A stretch of DNA of 17,740 bases from CAZHPY01 sp964534705 (GTDB lineage Bacteria; Omnitrophota; Gorgyraeia; 2-01-FULL-45-10), in NCBI GenBank assembly GCA_964534705.1, contig CAZHPY010000032.1, positions 1 through 17,740 of the forward strand, written 5' to 3'. The notes below the pieces were generated by a model that saw only the letters and a list, made by a program, of their open reading frames with translations, did not search any database and had not been told where the DNA came from. This document shows positions 1-7,099 of the stretch, piece by piece. Both the position numbers and the translations under genes were made by a program. The stretch's first letter is position 1. Every line of letters starts with the position of its first letter.

Positions 1-92
1 CGATTTTGCCTTCGGGGCCAAAAAGTGCGGACTTGCTTTTTGCCCCTTCGGCCGCTACGGTTTAACCAAGGCGGGCTAATCGCCAAAATCGT
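1..92. repeat. Imperfect inverted repeat / extended hairpin
   Basis: The ends CGATTTTG (1-8) and CAAAATCG (85-92) are complementary. Inside lies a second hairpin, GGGGCCAAAAAG (14-25) pairing with CTTTTTGCCCC (36-46) with one bulged C. No open reading frame is visible. It may be the 3' end of an upstream transcript's terminator or a small palindromic repeat; the window edge prevents a decision. Confidence 0.4.
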
Positions 93-95
93 TTT

Positions 96-128
96 AAAAG
101 GAAACCTTTTCTAAAAAGGTTTCCTTTT
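96..128. terminator. Strong symmetric hairpin, probable bidirectional terminator
   Basis: A 15-base arm AAAAGGAAACCTTTT (96-110) pairs almost perfectly with AAAAGGTTTCCTTTT (114-128) across a tiny loop, followed by a T-rich stretch. Because the stem is A-rich on one side and T-rich on the other it could act in both directions. It probably ends transcription entering from the left of the window. Confidence 0.6.
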
Positions 129-208
129 AATATTTTCTTTCCAAAATTATCACATGGAACATTTCTCCTTCCCTTAGCAATTCTAACCCCTTTGTAAAGG
201 TATTTCAT
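114..208. repeat. Direct repeat, copy 1 (about 95 bp)
   Basis: This segment, from the right arm of the 96-128 hairpin to TATTTCAT at 201-208, is closely matched by 221-315. The two share the pyrimidine-rich stretch around TATTTTCTTTCCAAAATTAT and the end AAAGGTATTTCAT. No coding potential is visible. Copy 1 lacks the promoter and micro-gene that follow copy 2. Confidence 0.7.
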
Positions 209-220
209 CGAGCTGTCTTC

Positions 221-315
221 AAAAGTTTCCTTTTAATATTTTCTTTCCAAAATTATCGCATGGGAACATTTCCCCTTCCTTTAGCAATCCCCACCTCTTC
301 GTAAAGGTATTTCAT
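221..315. repeat. Direct repeat, copy 2 (about 95 bp)
   Basis: Second copy of the 114-208 unit, 107 bp downstream, with scattered substitutions and a one-base length difference. It runs directly into the micro-gene promoter. Its last part (from about 291) also recurs at about 8357-8385 in front of the second micro-gene, so this end belongs to a larger duplicated block. Confidence 0.7.
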
Positions 316-326
316 TATAAGTATCT

Positions 327-353
327 TTGATTTTTTGTCGAAAATGTTATAAT
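327..353 (+). promoter_or_regulatory. Sigma70-type promoter of micro-gene copy 1
   Basis: TTGATT (327-332) and a perfect TATAAT (348-353) are 15 bases apart (16 if TTTGAT is used as the -35). The same boxes and spacing occur before the second micro-gene at 8395-8421. Transcription would start near 360, giving a leader of about 20 bases. Confidence 0.7.
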
Positions 354-362
354 ATCAATAGC

Positions 363-379
363 GCAACAAAGGAGGTTGC
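363..379 (+). promoter_or_regulatory. Stem-loop displaying the Shine-Dalgarno sequence
   Basis: GCAAC (363-367) pairs with GTTGC (375-379), placing most of AAAGGAGG in the seven-base loop and overlapping its end with the stem, directly before the ATG at 381. The identical leader occurs before the copy at 8449. This hairpin may tune translation or stabilise the short transcript; that role is inference. Confidence 0.55.
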
Positions 380-380
380 T

Positions 381-431
381 ATGAGTTGCGGAAAATGTGG
401 AAAGAAGAAGGCAAAAAAGAAAAAGAAGTAG
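381..431 (+). CDS. Cys/Lys micropeptide, copy 1 (16 aa)
   Basis: The ORF encodes MSCGKCGKKKAKKKKK: a Cys-x-x-Cys pair (residues 3 and 6) followed by a lysine-rich tail, nine lysines in all. It has a strong AGGAGG site, a promoter and a terminator, so it is a complete transcription unit. A second copy at 8449-8502 differs only by synonymous third-position changes and one inserted codon, which argues that the peptide itself is selected. I do not recognise a family. A small metal- or nucleic-acid-binding peptide is possible from composition; alternatively it is a leader peptide controlling read-through into the fusion gene at 505. No transmembrane segment or signal peptide is present. Confidence 0.7.
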   Translation: MSCGKCGKKKAKKKKK

Positions 432-437
432 TTTTAG

Positions 438-472
438 GGGGTATATTGTAAAACAATATACCCCTTATTTTT
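438..472 (+). terminator. Rho-independent terminator after micro-gene copy 1
   Basis: A perfect 12-bp stem, GGGGTATATTGT (438-449) with ACAATATACCCC (453-464), closes a three-base loop and is followed by TTATTTTTT. It begins six bases after the stop codon. I see no good promoter between it and the next gene at 505, so that gene may depend on read-through here. Confidence 0.85.
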
Positions 473-504
473 TAAGTAAGAAGAATAGTTTTGAAAGGCT
501 TGAA

Positions 505-1764
505 ATGAAAGGTGTAGTTAAAGTAGGAGATAAAGTTAATTTCATCGGTAAGGTTTCATCCTTTACTATTTTGGGTGATCCCGGTTGCGATGGCCTTGGT
601 GTAGAAATTATGACCACATTCGCAAAAGCGATGAACTGTACGCATACAGATTTTAAGATCATCCTGGGCGATCTCGTTCCGTTCGGTTTGGAAGAGTTCT
701 ATGATCATATCTATGGCATTATTAATAACGTATCACCGAATCCTGTATATACTTTATGCGGCAACCATGATACGGACTATTATGTGACGTATTTTGGACT
801 AAAGAATTACGTTTTGGTGAATGACGACATGTTGATAGTAATTTTGGACAATTCAAAGAGGATATTTGAGTCCGAAACCCTCGGCTTTCTTAAGAGATCC
901 CTGAAAGAGTATCAGCGTAAGAACATATTGATATTGTTCCACATCCCGCCACCCAACAGTTTCACTCCCAACAGCATGAAACCGGAAGAATGGCAGAAGC
1001 TGAAGGCTGTCATGGATCCTTACAAAGACGCCATCAAGTACGTGCTGTCGGGCCATGTCCATTCTTATTTTGAGGAAAATGTCGACGGCTATAAAGTCAT
1101 AGTATCGGCAGGCGGAGGGGCGAGGCTTGAGTTCTTTGGACGTCTTCCCGACAAAAAGAGCTCTTTTCATCACGTACTGAGATTTTACTTCGATAAGGAT
1201 TCCGAATTAAAATATGAATATATGTCGCTCGCGGACGTAACATACGACCGCGAGGTAAAGAATAAGCGGGTTGAAAAATATCTAAACGAAGCGTTTAAGA
1301 ATGAGTCGATGGCGCATATCCGGTACCAGTTTTTCGCGGATGACGCACATGAAAAAGGGTTCATAGGTATCGAGAAACTTTTTAAAGCGCTATCCAAGTC
1401 CGCTTTTTATCATGCGAAGAATTATTTCAGCCTTTTAAACGCTTTAGGGGGCATAGGCCATAACCTTAAGACGAGCCGCGCCATAGAAAAGGAAGACGTC
1501 GAAAGCCTGTCTAAGAAATATTTAACGTATTCTGTAAAGGCTGATCTTCCGCTTGCCCAGTACGCGTTCGGCGAGGCATATAAAGCAAAAAATAATTACA
1601 AGGAGCTGATTCCGGAAGCGATCAAAGCCTACGCTAAAGGAGAAGATATGGGGCAGCATACCTATTACGTATGCACCTCCTGCGGCAATACCGGCAGGTT
1701 AGACGGTGAACTCGAACATTGTCCTATATGCGGAGCGCCGCTGGACAAAATAATAATGATGTAA
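505..1764 (+). CDS. Metallophosphoesterase-rubrerythrin-rubredoxin fusion protein
   Basis: 419 aa from the ATG at 505, chosen because the in-frame ATG at 397 lies inside the micro-gene and before its terminator; GAAAGG (493-498) is the likely binding site. Residues about 1-245 carry calcineurin-like phosphoesterase motifs: GDPG (24-27), GD (55-56), GNHD (86-89), a His at 146 and GHVH (183-186). The first block lacks the usual GDxHG histidine and the second lacks the usual GDxxD aspartate. Residues about 255-385 resemble a rubrerythrin four-helix domain (E267 in NES, H303), but several expected diiron ligands look replaced. Residues 390-409 form a rubredoxin-like CxxC...CxxC site. There is no signal peptide, so it is probably cytoplasmic. 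It leads a redox gene group with desulforedoxin downstream. Substrate unknown; the fold assignments are firm, the activity is not. Confidence 0.85.
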   Translation: MKGVVKVGDKVNFIGKVSSFTILGDPGCDGLGVEIMTTFAKAMNCTHTDFKIILGDLVPFGLEEFYDHIYGIINNVSPNPVYTLCGNHDTDYYVTYFGLKNYVLVNDDMLIVILDNSKRIFESETLGFLKRSLKEYQRKNILILFHIPPPNSFTPNSMKPEEWQKLKAVMDPYKDAIKYVLSGHVHSYFEENVDGYKVIVSAGGGARLEFFGRLPDKKSSFHHVLRFYFDKDSELKYEYMSLADVTYDREVKNKRVEKYLNEAFKNESMAHIRYQFFADDAHEKGFIGIEKLFKALSKSAFYHAKNYFSLLNALGGIGHNLKTSRAIEKEDVESLSKKYLTYSVKADLPLAQYAFGEAYKAKNNYKELIPEAIKAYAKGEDMGQHTYYVCTSCGNTGRLDGELEHCPICGAPLDKIIMM

Positions 1765-1783
1765 ATACGTAAGGAGAGCCAAG

Positions 1784-1909
1784 ATGGCCGTTGAGAAGGT
1801 TGGGGAAAAGTACAGGTGTAATGTTTGCGGTAACGAAGTCACCGTAACAAAGGTAGGTGGCGGCGAACTTGTTTGCTGTAACCAACCAATGGAAAAGACA
1901 GAAGGATAA
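1784..1909 (+). CDS. Desulforedoxin-like small iron protein
   Basis: A 41-aa protein with AAGGAG (1771-1776) upstream. The pattern YRCNVCG...LVCCNQPM, CxxC then an adjacent Cys pair about 15 residues later, is the signature of desulforedoxin and of the N-terminal domain of desulfoferrodoxin, which bind one Fe(Cys)4 centre. Length matches free desulforedoxins (about 36-40 aa). It starts 19 bases after the fusion gene, probably in one transcript, and could pass electrons to or from the rubredoxin/rubrerythrin part. No superoxide reductase domain follows, so it is the stand-alone form. Confidence 0.88.
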   Translation: MAVEKVGEKYRCNVCGNEVTVTKVGGGELVCCNQPMEKTEG

Positions 1910-1930
1910 AAAGCAAATGGGGTGATTGGT

Positions 1931-2038
1931 ATGTGCGATACGTGCGGATGCACTCCATGCAAAAAGTGCGGTAAGTCAATCAAAAATAGAGTTTGCGAGA
2001 TGCCTCTATTAAACATTCCGGCCAAAGCATTAACCTGA
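1931..2038 (+). CDS. Small Cys-rich protein (35 aa), possibly frameshifted
   Basis: It begins MCDTCGCTPCKKCGKSIKNR and contains six Cys, five of them in the first 13 residues, then a single Cys at 22 and a Cys-free tail. The front looks like a zinc-ribbon or metallothionein-like metal site that lacks its last ligand. Skipping one base after codon GAG (1997-1999 area) would read TGC CTC TAT TAA, supplying a nearby Cys and an immediate stop, so the present tail may be a frameshift product. The binding site is weak (GGGGTGA upstream). It lies 21 bases after the desulforedoxin gene and probably shares its transcript. Function not recognised. Confidence 0.5.
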   Translation: MCDTCGCTPCKKCGKSIKNRVCEMPLLNIPAKALT

Positions 2039-2058
2039 GAATCTTCTGATAAAAATAC

Positions 2059-2087
2059 TTGACAATATATAGGCTGCATAGTATACT
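2059..2087 (+). promoter_or_regulatory. Consensus sigma70 promoter of the arsR-RND operon
   Basis: TTGACA (2059-2064), a 17-base spacer and TATACT (2082-2087) form a near-perfect promoter. Such strength is typical of promoters held down by a repressor, here probably the adjacent ArsR-family protein. Confidence 0.85.
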
Positions 2088-2108
2088 AGTTTCGAAATAT
2101 GTAAACTA
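2087..2108 (+). promoter_or_regulatory. Candidate ArsR-family operator
   Basis: TAGTTT (2087-2092) and AAACTA (2103-2108) form an inverted repeat with a 10-base centre, overlapping the last base of the -10 box and the transcription start. Size and placement suit a winged-helix dimer that blocks initiation. Binding by the neighbouring regulator is inferred. Confidence 0.55.
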
Positions 2109-2135
2109 CTAAATTAACTATAAAGGGGTATAGTA

Positions 2136-2480
2136 ATGGATAAAAATATGGAAGAGCGAATGTTCCAGATGCATGCGGAGGTTTGTAAAAGCATGGCCAA
2201 CCCAACGCGGTTAAAGATCATAAATCTATTGGGTGAAGGAGAAAAAAGCGTTAAAGAACTAAGAAAAAGCCTCAAATTGCCAAAAGCGAACCTTTCCCAA
2301 CATTTAAGCATCCTGCGGCAACGGAAAATTGTCGCTGCAAGAAGAGAGGGTCTTAATGTTTACTATAAATGCGCAAATCCAAAAATGCTCAAAGCATGCT
2401 CGATCCTGCGGGAAGTGTTGATGGAGCAGCTTGCAGACAGCGGCCGGTTAGGTAAATGGATAGATAAAGGGGTAATATGA
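2136..2480 (+). CDS. ArsR/SmtB-family transcriptional repressor
   Basis: 114 aa, the usual length for the family. Residues 17-31 (CKSMANPTRLKIINL) and the helix-turn-helix at about 38-62 (VKELRKSLKLPKANLSQHL) with the wing RREGLNVYYKC are typical. The classical metal motif ELCVCDL is absent; the matching position reads EKSVKEL. Three Cys remain (17, 79, 88), so a thiol or persulfide sensing mode is conceivable, which would fit the DsrE gene in the same operon; this is inference. Its stop codon overlaps the start of the RND gene (ATGA), indicating translational coupling, and a candidate operator covers the promoter, indicating autoregulation. Confidence 0.9.
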   Translation: MDKNMEERMFQMHAEVCKSMANPTRLKIINLLGEGEKSVKELRKSLKLPKANLSQHLSILRQRKIVAARREGLNVYYKCANPKMLKACSILREVLMEQLADSGRLGKWIDKGVI

Positions 2481-4981
2481 GAGGGCTTATAGATTTTTCG
2501 ATACGCAGACCAAAGTTAGTTATTATTTTGACGATCGTTGCTACCATTTTAGCCGCAGCGCAATTTCTTAAAGTAAAGATCGATACAGATCCGGAGAATA
2601 TGCTTCCCGAGAAGGAGTTCGTCCGAGTTTTCCACAAAGAGATGAAGAAGGAATTTGCGCTATATGACTATATCGTGCTTGGTGTAGTAAATGAAAAAGA
2701 CTCTCGCGGAGTTTTTAATCCTCAGACATTAGATAAGATCTATCGCATTTCAGATCATGTAAAAAATTTAGACGGCGTTATCGGTTATGAGCTTATTAGC
2801 CCGTCTACTAAGGATGATATTGAGCAGGCCGGCCCCGGCACCGTCAGCTTTAAATGGCTTATGAAGGAGCCTCCCTATACAGTAGAAGAAGCCGCCAAGA
2901 TAGGCAAACGCGCCATGGAGAACCCGCTCTTCTACAATACCGTTGTATCGCAGGACGGGAAGGCTCTCTGCATTTACGTTCCGATAAAAGCCAAAGACCT
3001 AAGCTATGCCGTGTCCAAGAAGATACGCTCATTTATATCTGGCCTGAAAGGCGACGAAAAATATTATATGACAGGGCTCCCGCTCGCCGAGGACGCTTTT
3101 GGCGTGGAGATGTTTATGCAAATGGCCATCTCGGCTCCTGCCGCGATGCTCGTTATATTTTTTCTATTACTGCTCTTCTTCAAGAAGATGCAACTTGTTA
3201 TAGCGCCTATGATAGTGGCGGGCGTCGTGGTCATTATGACTATGGGGCTCCTGGTAGGAGCGGGTTTTTCTATACATATTATGAGTTCAATGATCCCTAT
3301 ATTCCTCATGCCCATAGCTGTCCTTGATTCGGTACACATTTTGAGCGAATTCTTCGATAAATTTAAGAAGTATAATAATAAGACGAAAACGATCACTGTT
3401 GTCATGAACGGCCTTTTCAAAGCAATGCTCTTTACGTCGCTTACGACTATCGCGGGTTTCTTTTCGCTTTCGTTCGCGCCTATACCTCCAATACAGGTTT
3501 TTGGCGTATTTGTCGCTATCGGAGTTGCCCTTGCCTGGATACTGACGATGACATTTATCCCGGCTTTCATAGTCCTGCTCGATGCATCCCGTTTCAAAGA
3601 TTACGGCGCGACCGAAAAACACATGGAAGAAGGTCTTACTAATAAGATTCTGTCGATCTCTGGAAATATATCGGTGAAGCATTGGAAAGCAGCATTGATC
3701 GGCACTTGTGTTATGATAGCTATTTCGGTATGGGGGATATGCCGCATAGAGATCAATGACAATCCGGTCAAGTGGTTTGCCGCTAAACATCCAATCCGTC
3801 TGGCAGACACGGTTCTCAATTCGCATTTCGGAGGCACGTATACTGCTTATCTTATTCTGGATGCGCGTGACAAAGGCGCTGAGGTCTTCAAAGAACCCGC
3901 GATGCTGGAATACGTCGAGGGACTGCAGAATTACCTGCGCCTTAAGGGCGATGTCGGTAAGTCAACATCGCTTGCCGATGTTACAAAAAAGGTTTACTAT
4001 GAGCTTCTTGGCGGAGATAAGAAGCGGGATAAGATACCGCCGAGTAAGGAGGCCGTAGCGCAGTGTCTAATATCATATGAGAATTCGCATAAGCCCGATG
4101 ACCTATGGCATTTTACCACCCCTGATTATTCGAAGCTGAACTTGTGGCTGCAGTTGAGATCAGGAGATAACCGGGATATGGCCAAAGTGGCCAGGCAGGT
4201 AGAAGAGTTTTTCAGGACTAATCCACCACCGTATCCGTTAGCGCGTGAATGGACCGGCCTTACCTATATTAATATGATATGGCAGGATCGCATGGTTGTA
4301 GGTATGATATGGAACTTTATCGGAAGTTTCATTATAGTGCTCTTTATGATGATAATTTTATTTAAGTCACCTTTTAAAGGCCTCATTTCGATGATCCCCA
4401 TGACTGTGACCGTGCTTTTTATATATTCTTTGCTCGGGTTCACCGGAAAAGACTATGATATGCCTGTGGCAGTGCTTTCGGCGCTGACGCTTGGTCTTTC
4501 CATCGACTTCGCGATACATTTTCTGCAGCATGCCATAGAGTTTCGCGAGAAGGGGCTCGATTGGCCGGCAGTGGCGAAAGAGATGTCCGGCGGGCCGGGG
4601 AGAGCGCTCGTGCGGAATGCGCTCGTAATAGCCGTCGGCTTCCTGCCGCTTTTATTGTCGCCGCTCGTGCCGTATAATACGGTCGGCATATTCATGTTCC
4701 TTATCATGCTGGCCTCGAGTGTTGCAACACTGATAATACTTCCGGCATTTATCTCAGCATTTCCTGTTATTATGCTGGAAGAGCCGAAGAAATATGGTAT
4801 GTGTTCCTGCAAGCAATGCATGCTTGTCGCTGCGGTCATAGCGTTGACGGCCGCATATGTTCTGACCGCATATATGAACATGGAATGGAACGTGACCGTG
4901 ATCATTTCAGTAGCTGTTGTGATAGTGATTTCGTCCATATGCTACATTGTGTCGCGTCTTAAGGTGTGCGCGGCGGAATAA
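2477..4981 (+). CDS. RND/MMPL-family exporter with Cys-containing C-terminal extension
   Basis: 834 aa, inner membrane. It has the duplicated RND layout: a first membrane span at about 14-31, a periplasmic loop to about 210, a five-helix bundle at about 216-370, then a second span near 402-422, a second loop to about 605 and another bundle. Paired Asp residues, D284 (AVLDSVHIL) and D677 (GLSIDFAIH), sit at equivalent places in the two halves, as in proton-driven MMPL/COG1033 exporters. The last 60 residues are unusual: a cytoplasmic CSCKQC motif (776-781) followed by two extra predicted spans. The gene is coupled to arsR and followed after 12 bases by a LolA-like carrier and an outer-membrane barrel, suggesting export of a lipid or hydrophobic compound. 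Substrate unknown. Confidence 0.88.
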   Translation: MRGLIDFSIRRPKLVIILTIVATILAAAQFLKVKIDTDPENMLPEKEFVRVFHKEMKKEFALYDYIVLGVVNEKDSRGVFNPQTLDKIYRISDHVKNLDGVIGYELISPSTKDDIEQAGPGTVSFKWLMKEPPYTVEEAAKIGKRAMENPLFYNTVVSQDGKALCIYVPIKAKDLSYAVSKKIRSFISGLKGDEKYYMTGLPLAEDAFGVEMFMQMAISAPAAMLVIFFLLLLFFKKMQLVIAPMIVAGVVVIMTMGLLVGAGFSIHIMSSMIPIFLMPIAVLDSVHILSEFFDKFKKYNNKTKTITVVMNGLFKAMLFTSLTTIAGFFSLSFAPIPPIQVFGVFVAIGVALAWILTMTFIPAFIVLLDASRFKDYGATEKHMEEGLTNKILSISGNISVKHWKAALIGTCVMIAISVWGICRIEINDNPVKWFAAKHPIRLADTVLNSHFGGTYTAYLILDARDKGAEVFKEPAMLEYVEGLQNYLRLKGDVGKSTSLADVTKKVYYELLGGDKKRDKIPPSKEAVAQCLISYENSHKPDDLWHFTTPDYSKLNLWLQLRSGDNRDMAKVARQVEEFFRTNPPPYPLAREWTGLTYINMIWQDRMVVGMIWNFIGSFIIVLFMMIILFKSPFKGLISMIPMTVTVLFIYSLLGFTGKDYDMPVAVLSALTLGLSIDFAIHFLQHAIEFREKGLDWPAVAKEMSGGPGRALVRNALVIAVGFLPLLLSPLVPYNTVGIFMFLIMLASSVATLIILPAFISAFPVIMLEEPKKYGMCSCKQCMLVAAVIALTAAYVLTAYMNMEWNVTVIISVAVVIVISSICYIVSRLKVCAAE

Positions 4982-4993
4982 AAGGAAGGTGTT

Positions 4994-5788
4994 ATGAAAA
5001 AAATCACGTTGTATACGCTTTGTGCGGCCATCGCCGTCATGCTCGCCGCGCCATTATGGGCGGAGATGACGGTTGATGAGATCGTGAAGAACTCAAACCA
5101 TGCCGCGTATTACGAAGGCAAGGACGGCAAGGCGAAGGCGAATATGGTCATCACCGATTCGCAGGGCAGGACCAGGGAGCGGCTCGTAACGATACTAAAG
5201 CTAAATATCGCGGACGGAGGCGAACAGAAGTATTACGTTTATTTTCACAAGCCGAATGACGTCAGGAACATGGTCTATATGGTGTGGAAATATATCGGCA
5301 AAGATGACGATAGGTGGCTGTACCTTCCAGCGCTCGACCTGGTAAAAAGGGTGGCGGCAGGCGATAAACGCTCAAGTTTTGCAGGCACCAATTTCGTCTA
5401 CGAGGATATTTCAGGAAGGAACCCCGATGAGGACAACCACGAGCTTGTCGGATCGGAGGGGGATTATTACGAATTGAAGAATACGCCGAAAAATGCCGGC
5501 GCAGTTGAATTTGCATACTACACCGTTCGTATTGACAAGAAAAATTTTATTCCCGTTAAAGCGGATTATTATGACAAAAGTGGAAAGTTATACAGGACGA
5601 TAGAGGCTCTGGAGGTCAAGGATGTAGAGGGGCATCCCACAATAACAAAGATGAAAGCCTCCGACCTTAACGCGAAGGCATCGACCATAACCGAGTTCAG
5701 CGATGTTAAATACGACGTCGGTTTGAGTGGTGACATTTTTACGGAGCGATATTTGCGCAGGGCTCCGGCTCAATGGATAGAGCAGTAG
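4994..5788 (+). CDS. Periplasmic LolA-like outer membrane lipoprotein-sorting protein (COG2834)
   Basis: 264 aa with a clear signal peptide: MKK, a hydrophobic stretch, then APLWA before Glu24. The mature part begins TVDEIV and contains the RWLYLPALDLVKR, RSSFAGTNFVYEDI and KNFIPVKADYYDKSGKLYRT blocks typical of COG2834 proteins, a LolA/LolB-like half-barrel that can shelter a hydrophobic ligand. Such proteins commonly sit beside COG1033 RND exporters, as here. It has a good AAGGAAGG binding site and is followed after 7 bases by the outer-membrane gene. The likely job is ferrying the exported molecule across the periplasm. It is probably not the housekeeping LolA, given its length and context. 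Confidence 0.85.
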   Translation: MKKITLYTLCAAIAVMLAAPLWAEMTVDEIVKNSNHAAYYEGKDGKAKANMVITDSQGRTRERLVTILKLNIADGGEQKYYVYFHKPNDVRNMVYMVWKYIGKDDDRWLYLPALDLVKRVAAGDKRSSFAGTNFVYEDISGRNPDEDNHELVGSEGDYYELKNTPKNAGAVEFAYYTVRIDKKNFIPVKADYYDKSGKLYRTIEALEVKDVEGHPTITKMKASDLNAKASTITEFSDVKYDVGLSGDIFTERYLRRAPAQWIEQ

Positions 5789-5795
5789 GGTTGAA

Positions 5796-7088
5796 ATGAA
5801 TATGAAGGGAATATCGTTAGTCTTGTTAGTGGCAGCCATATGCGCGAACACTCACGTCTTCGCATCCGAGACGCCTAAGCTACACGGCTTTGTCGAGACC
5901 GATATTGGGCTTAAGGTCAATGACGACAAACTGGCGGCGAAGAATGGGTACAATATGGCGGAGCAACGTGCGCAGTTCAAGCTGCGATATTTTCCAGATG
6001 AGCTGGCTATTCTTAAGCAATGGAACACGGAGATATTTTTTAAGACGGATGTGCTTATAGATGAATATACTGAACAGCCAAAGTGGTGGGGACCCCGGGA
6101 GCTTTATATCGCTTTTACTCCTGTTAGTTTTGTAGATGTCAAGATCGGCGAACAGATACTGACATGGGGAACGGGAGATTACATATTCATAAACGATCAA
6201 TTCCCCAAGGATTATGTATCATTTATTATTGGCAGGGATGACGATTATCTAAAGCTGCCGTCCTATGCGGGGCGTCTCACGCTCTCCGGCAAACTAGTAG
6301 CGCTCGATCTTGCGGCCATTCCGGCGTTTACGCCTAATAACGTTCCTGACGGCAGCAGGGTCTCCTATTATGACCCGCTCTTTGGTCGCGTAGTCGGCAC
6401 GCAGGGAGAGCGTTATTTGCGTGAGCCTCCTATGCAGATCGAGAATACCGAGGTGGCGGCGCGACTTTATGGAACGATGAATAGCTACGAATGGGCGCTA
6501 TATTATAACCACGGTTATTATAAGAATCCTGTAGGTTATAAGAATCAGCAAACAGGAGAGCTCTATTATCCCGAGCTTGATGTATACGGTGCGAGCATCC
6601 AAGGGCCCATTCCGATCGTCGGCGGCATAGCCAACTTTGAAACAGGCCTCCTGAGCTCAAAAGAAGATGGCTACGGCAAGAACAGGCTGGTGCAGGATTC
6701 TACCATGCAGTACCTCTTAGGGTATAAACGCGGGTTCAAGAATGACTTTGAAGTAGGAGCGCAATATTACTTAATTCAGATGCTTCATTATGCCGCATAT
6801 AAGAATAGTCTTGTTGCGGGTGACTCACAAGATGACAAAGTATATCAGCAGTTCACGTTACGTCTCACAAAACTCTTTGCAAACCAGACGGTTAACGCGT
6901 CCATCTTCGTATTTTATAGCCCCATAGATCATGATACATACCTGAGGCCGTCGCTTTCGTGGAAGGCTACAGATGCCTGGAGTCTTGTTGTGGGCAGCAA
7001 TGTATTTCTCGGAAACCAGAATAATGCGGATTGGGGCCAGTTTAAAGGGAATTCCAATATTTATTGCCGTTTACGTTACAGCTATTAA
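5796..7088 (+). CDS. Outer-membrane beta-barrel protein, porin/DUF1302-like
   Basis: 430 aa with a signal peptide ending near VFA/SE (residue 23). The mature protein is rich in alternating aromatic and polar strands and ends in LRYSY, a C-terminal aromatic expected for barrel insertion. The block VDVKIGEQILTWGTGDYIF resembles the region found in DUF1302 and related barrels that accompany RND exporters. As the third member of the RND, LolA-like, barrel series it probably provides the outer-membrane exit or docking site. The exact family assignment is from memory and less certain than the barrel nature. Confidence 0.75.
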   Translation: MNMKGISLVLLVAAICANTHVFASETPKLHGFVETDIGLKVNDDKLAAKNGYNMAEQRAQFKLRYFPDELAILKQWNTEIFFKTDVLIDEYTEQPKWWGPRELYIAFTPVSFVDVKIGEQILTWGTGDYIFINDQFPKDYVSFIIGRDDDYLKLPSYAGRLTLSGKLVALDLAAIPAFTPNNVPDGSRVSYYDPLFGRVVGTQGERYLREPPMQIENTEVAARLYGTMNSYEWALYYNHGYYKNPVGYKNQQTGELYYPELDVYGASIQGPIPIVGGIANFETGLLSSKEDGYGKNRLVQDSTMQYLLGYKRGFKNDFEVGAQYYLIQMLHYAAYKNSLVAGDSQDDKVYQQFTLRLTKLFANQTVNASIFVFYSPIDHDTYLRPSLSWKATDAWSLVVGSNVFLGNQNNADWGQFKGNSNIYCRLRYSY

Positions 7089-7099
7089 GGAGGTGCGTT

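Noticed and set aside
60..92. Possible integron attC-like site (GTTTAAC and GGCGGGCTAAT)
   Set aside because: Only one core-like heptamer is present, the partner box does not fit, and there is no integrase or cassette array.
114..315. CRISPR-like repeats
   Set aside because: Only two long copies, 12 bases apart, with no short palindromic repeats or regular spacers and no cas genes.
397..504. Extended N-terminus of the phosphoesterase fusion starting at 397
   Set aside because: The in-frame ATG at 397 lies inside the micro-gene, and the extra 36 codons run through its terminator hairpin; the ATG at 505 starts the domain correctly.
853..1173. Open frames on the minus strand opposite the large genes (for example 853-1173, 3064-3597, 4453-4938, 11361-11750)
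   Set aside because: They lie opposite confidently identified genes, lack ribosome sites and show no recognisable protein motifs; they are by-products of codon bias.
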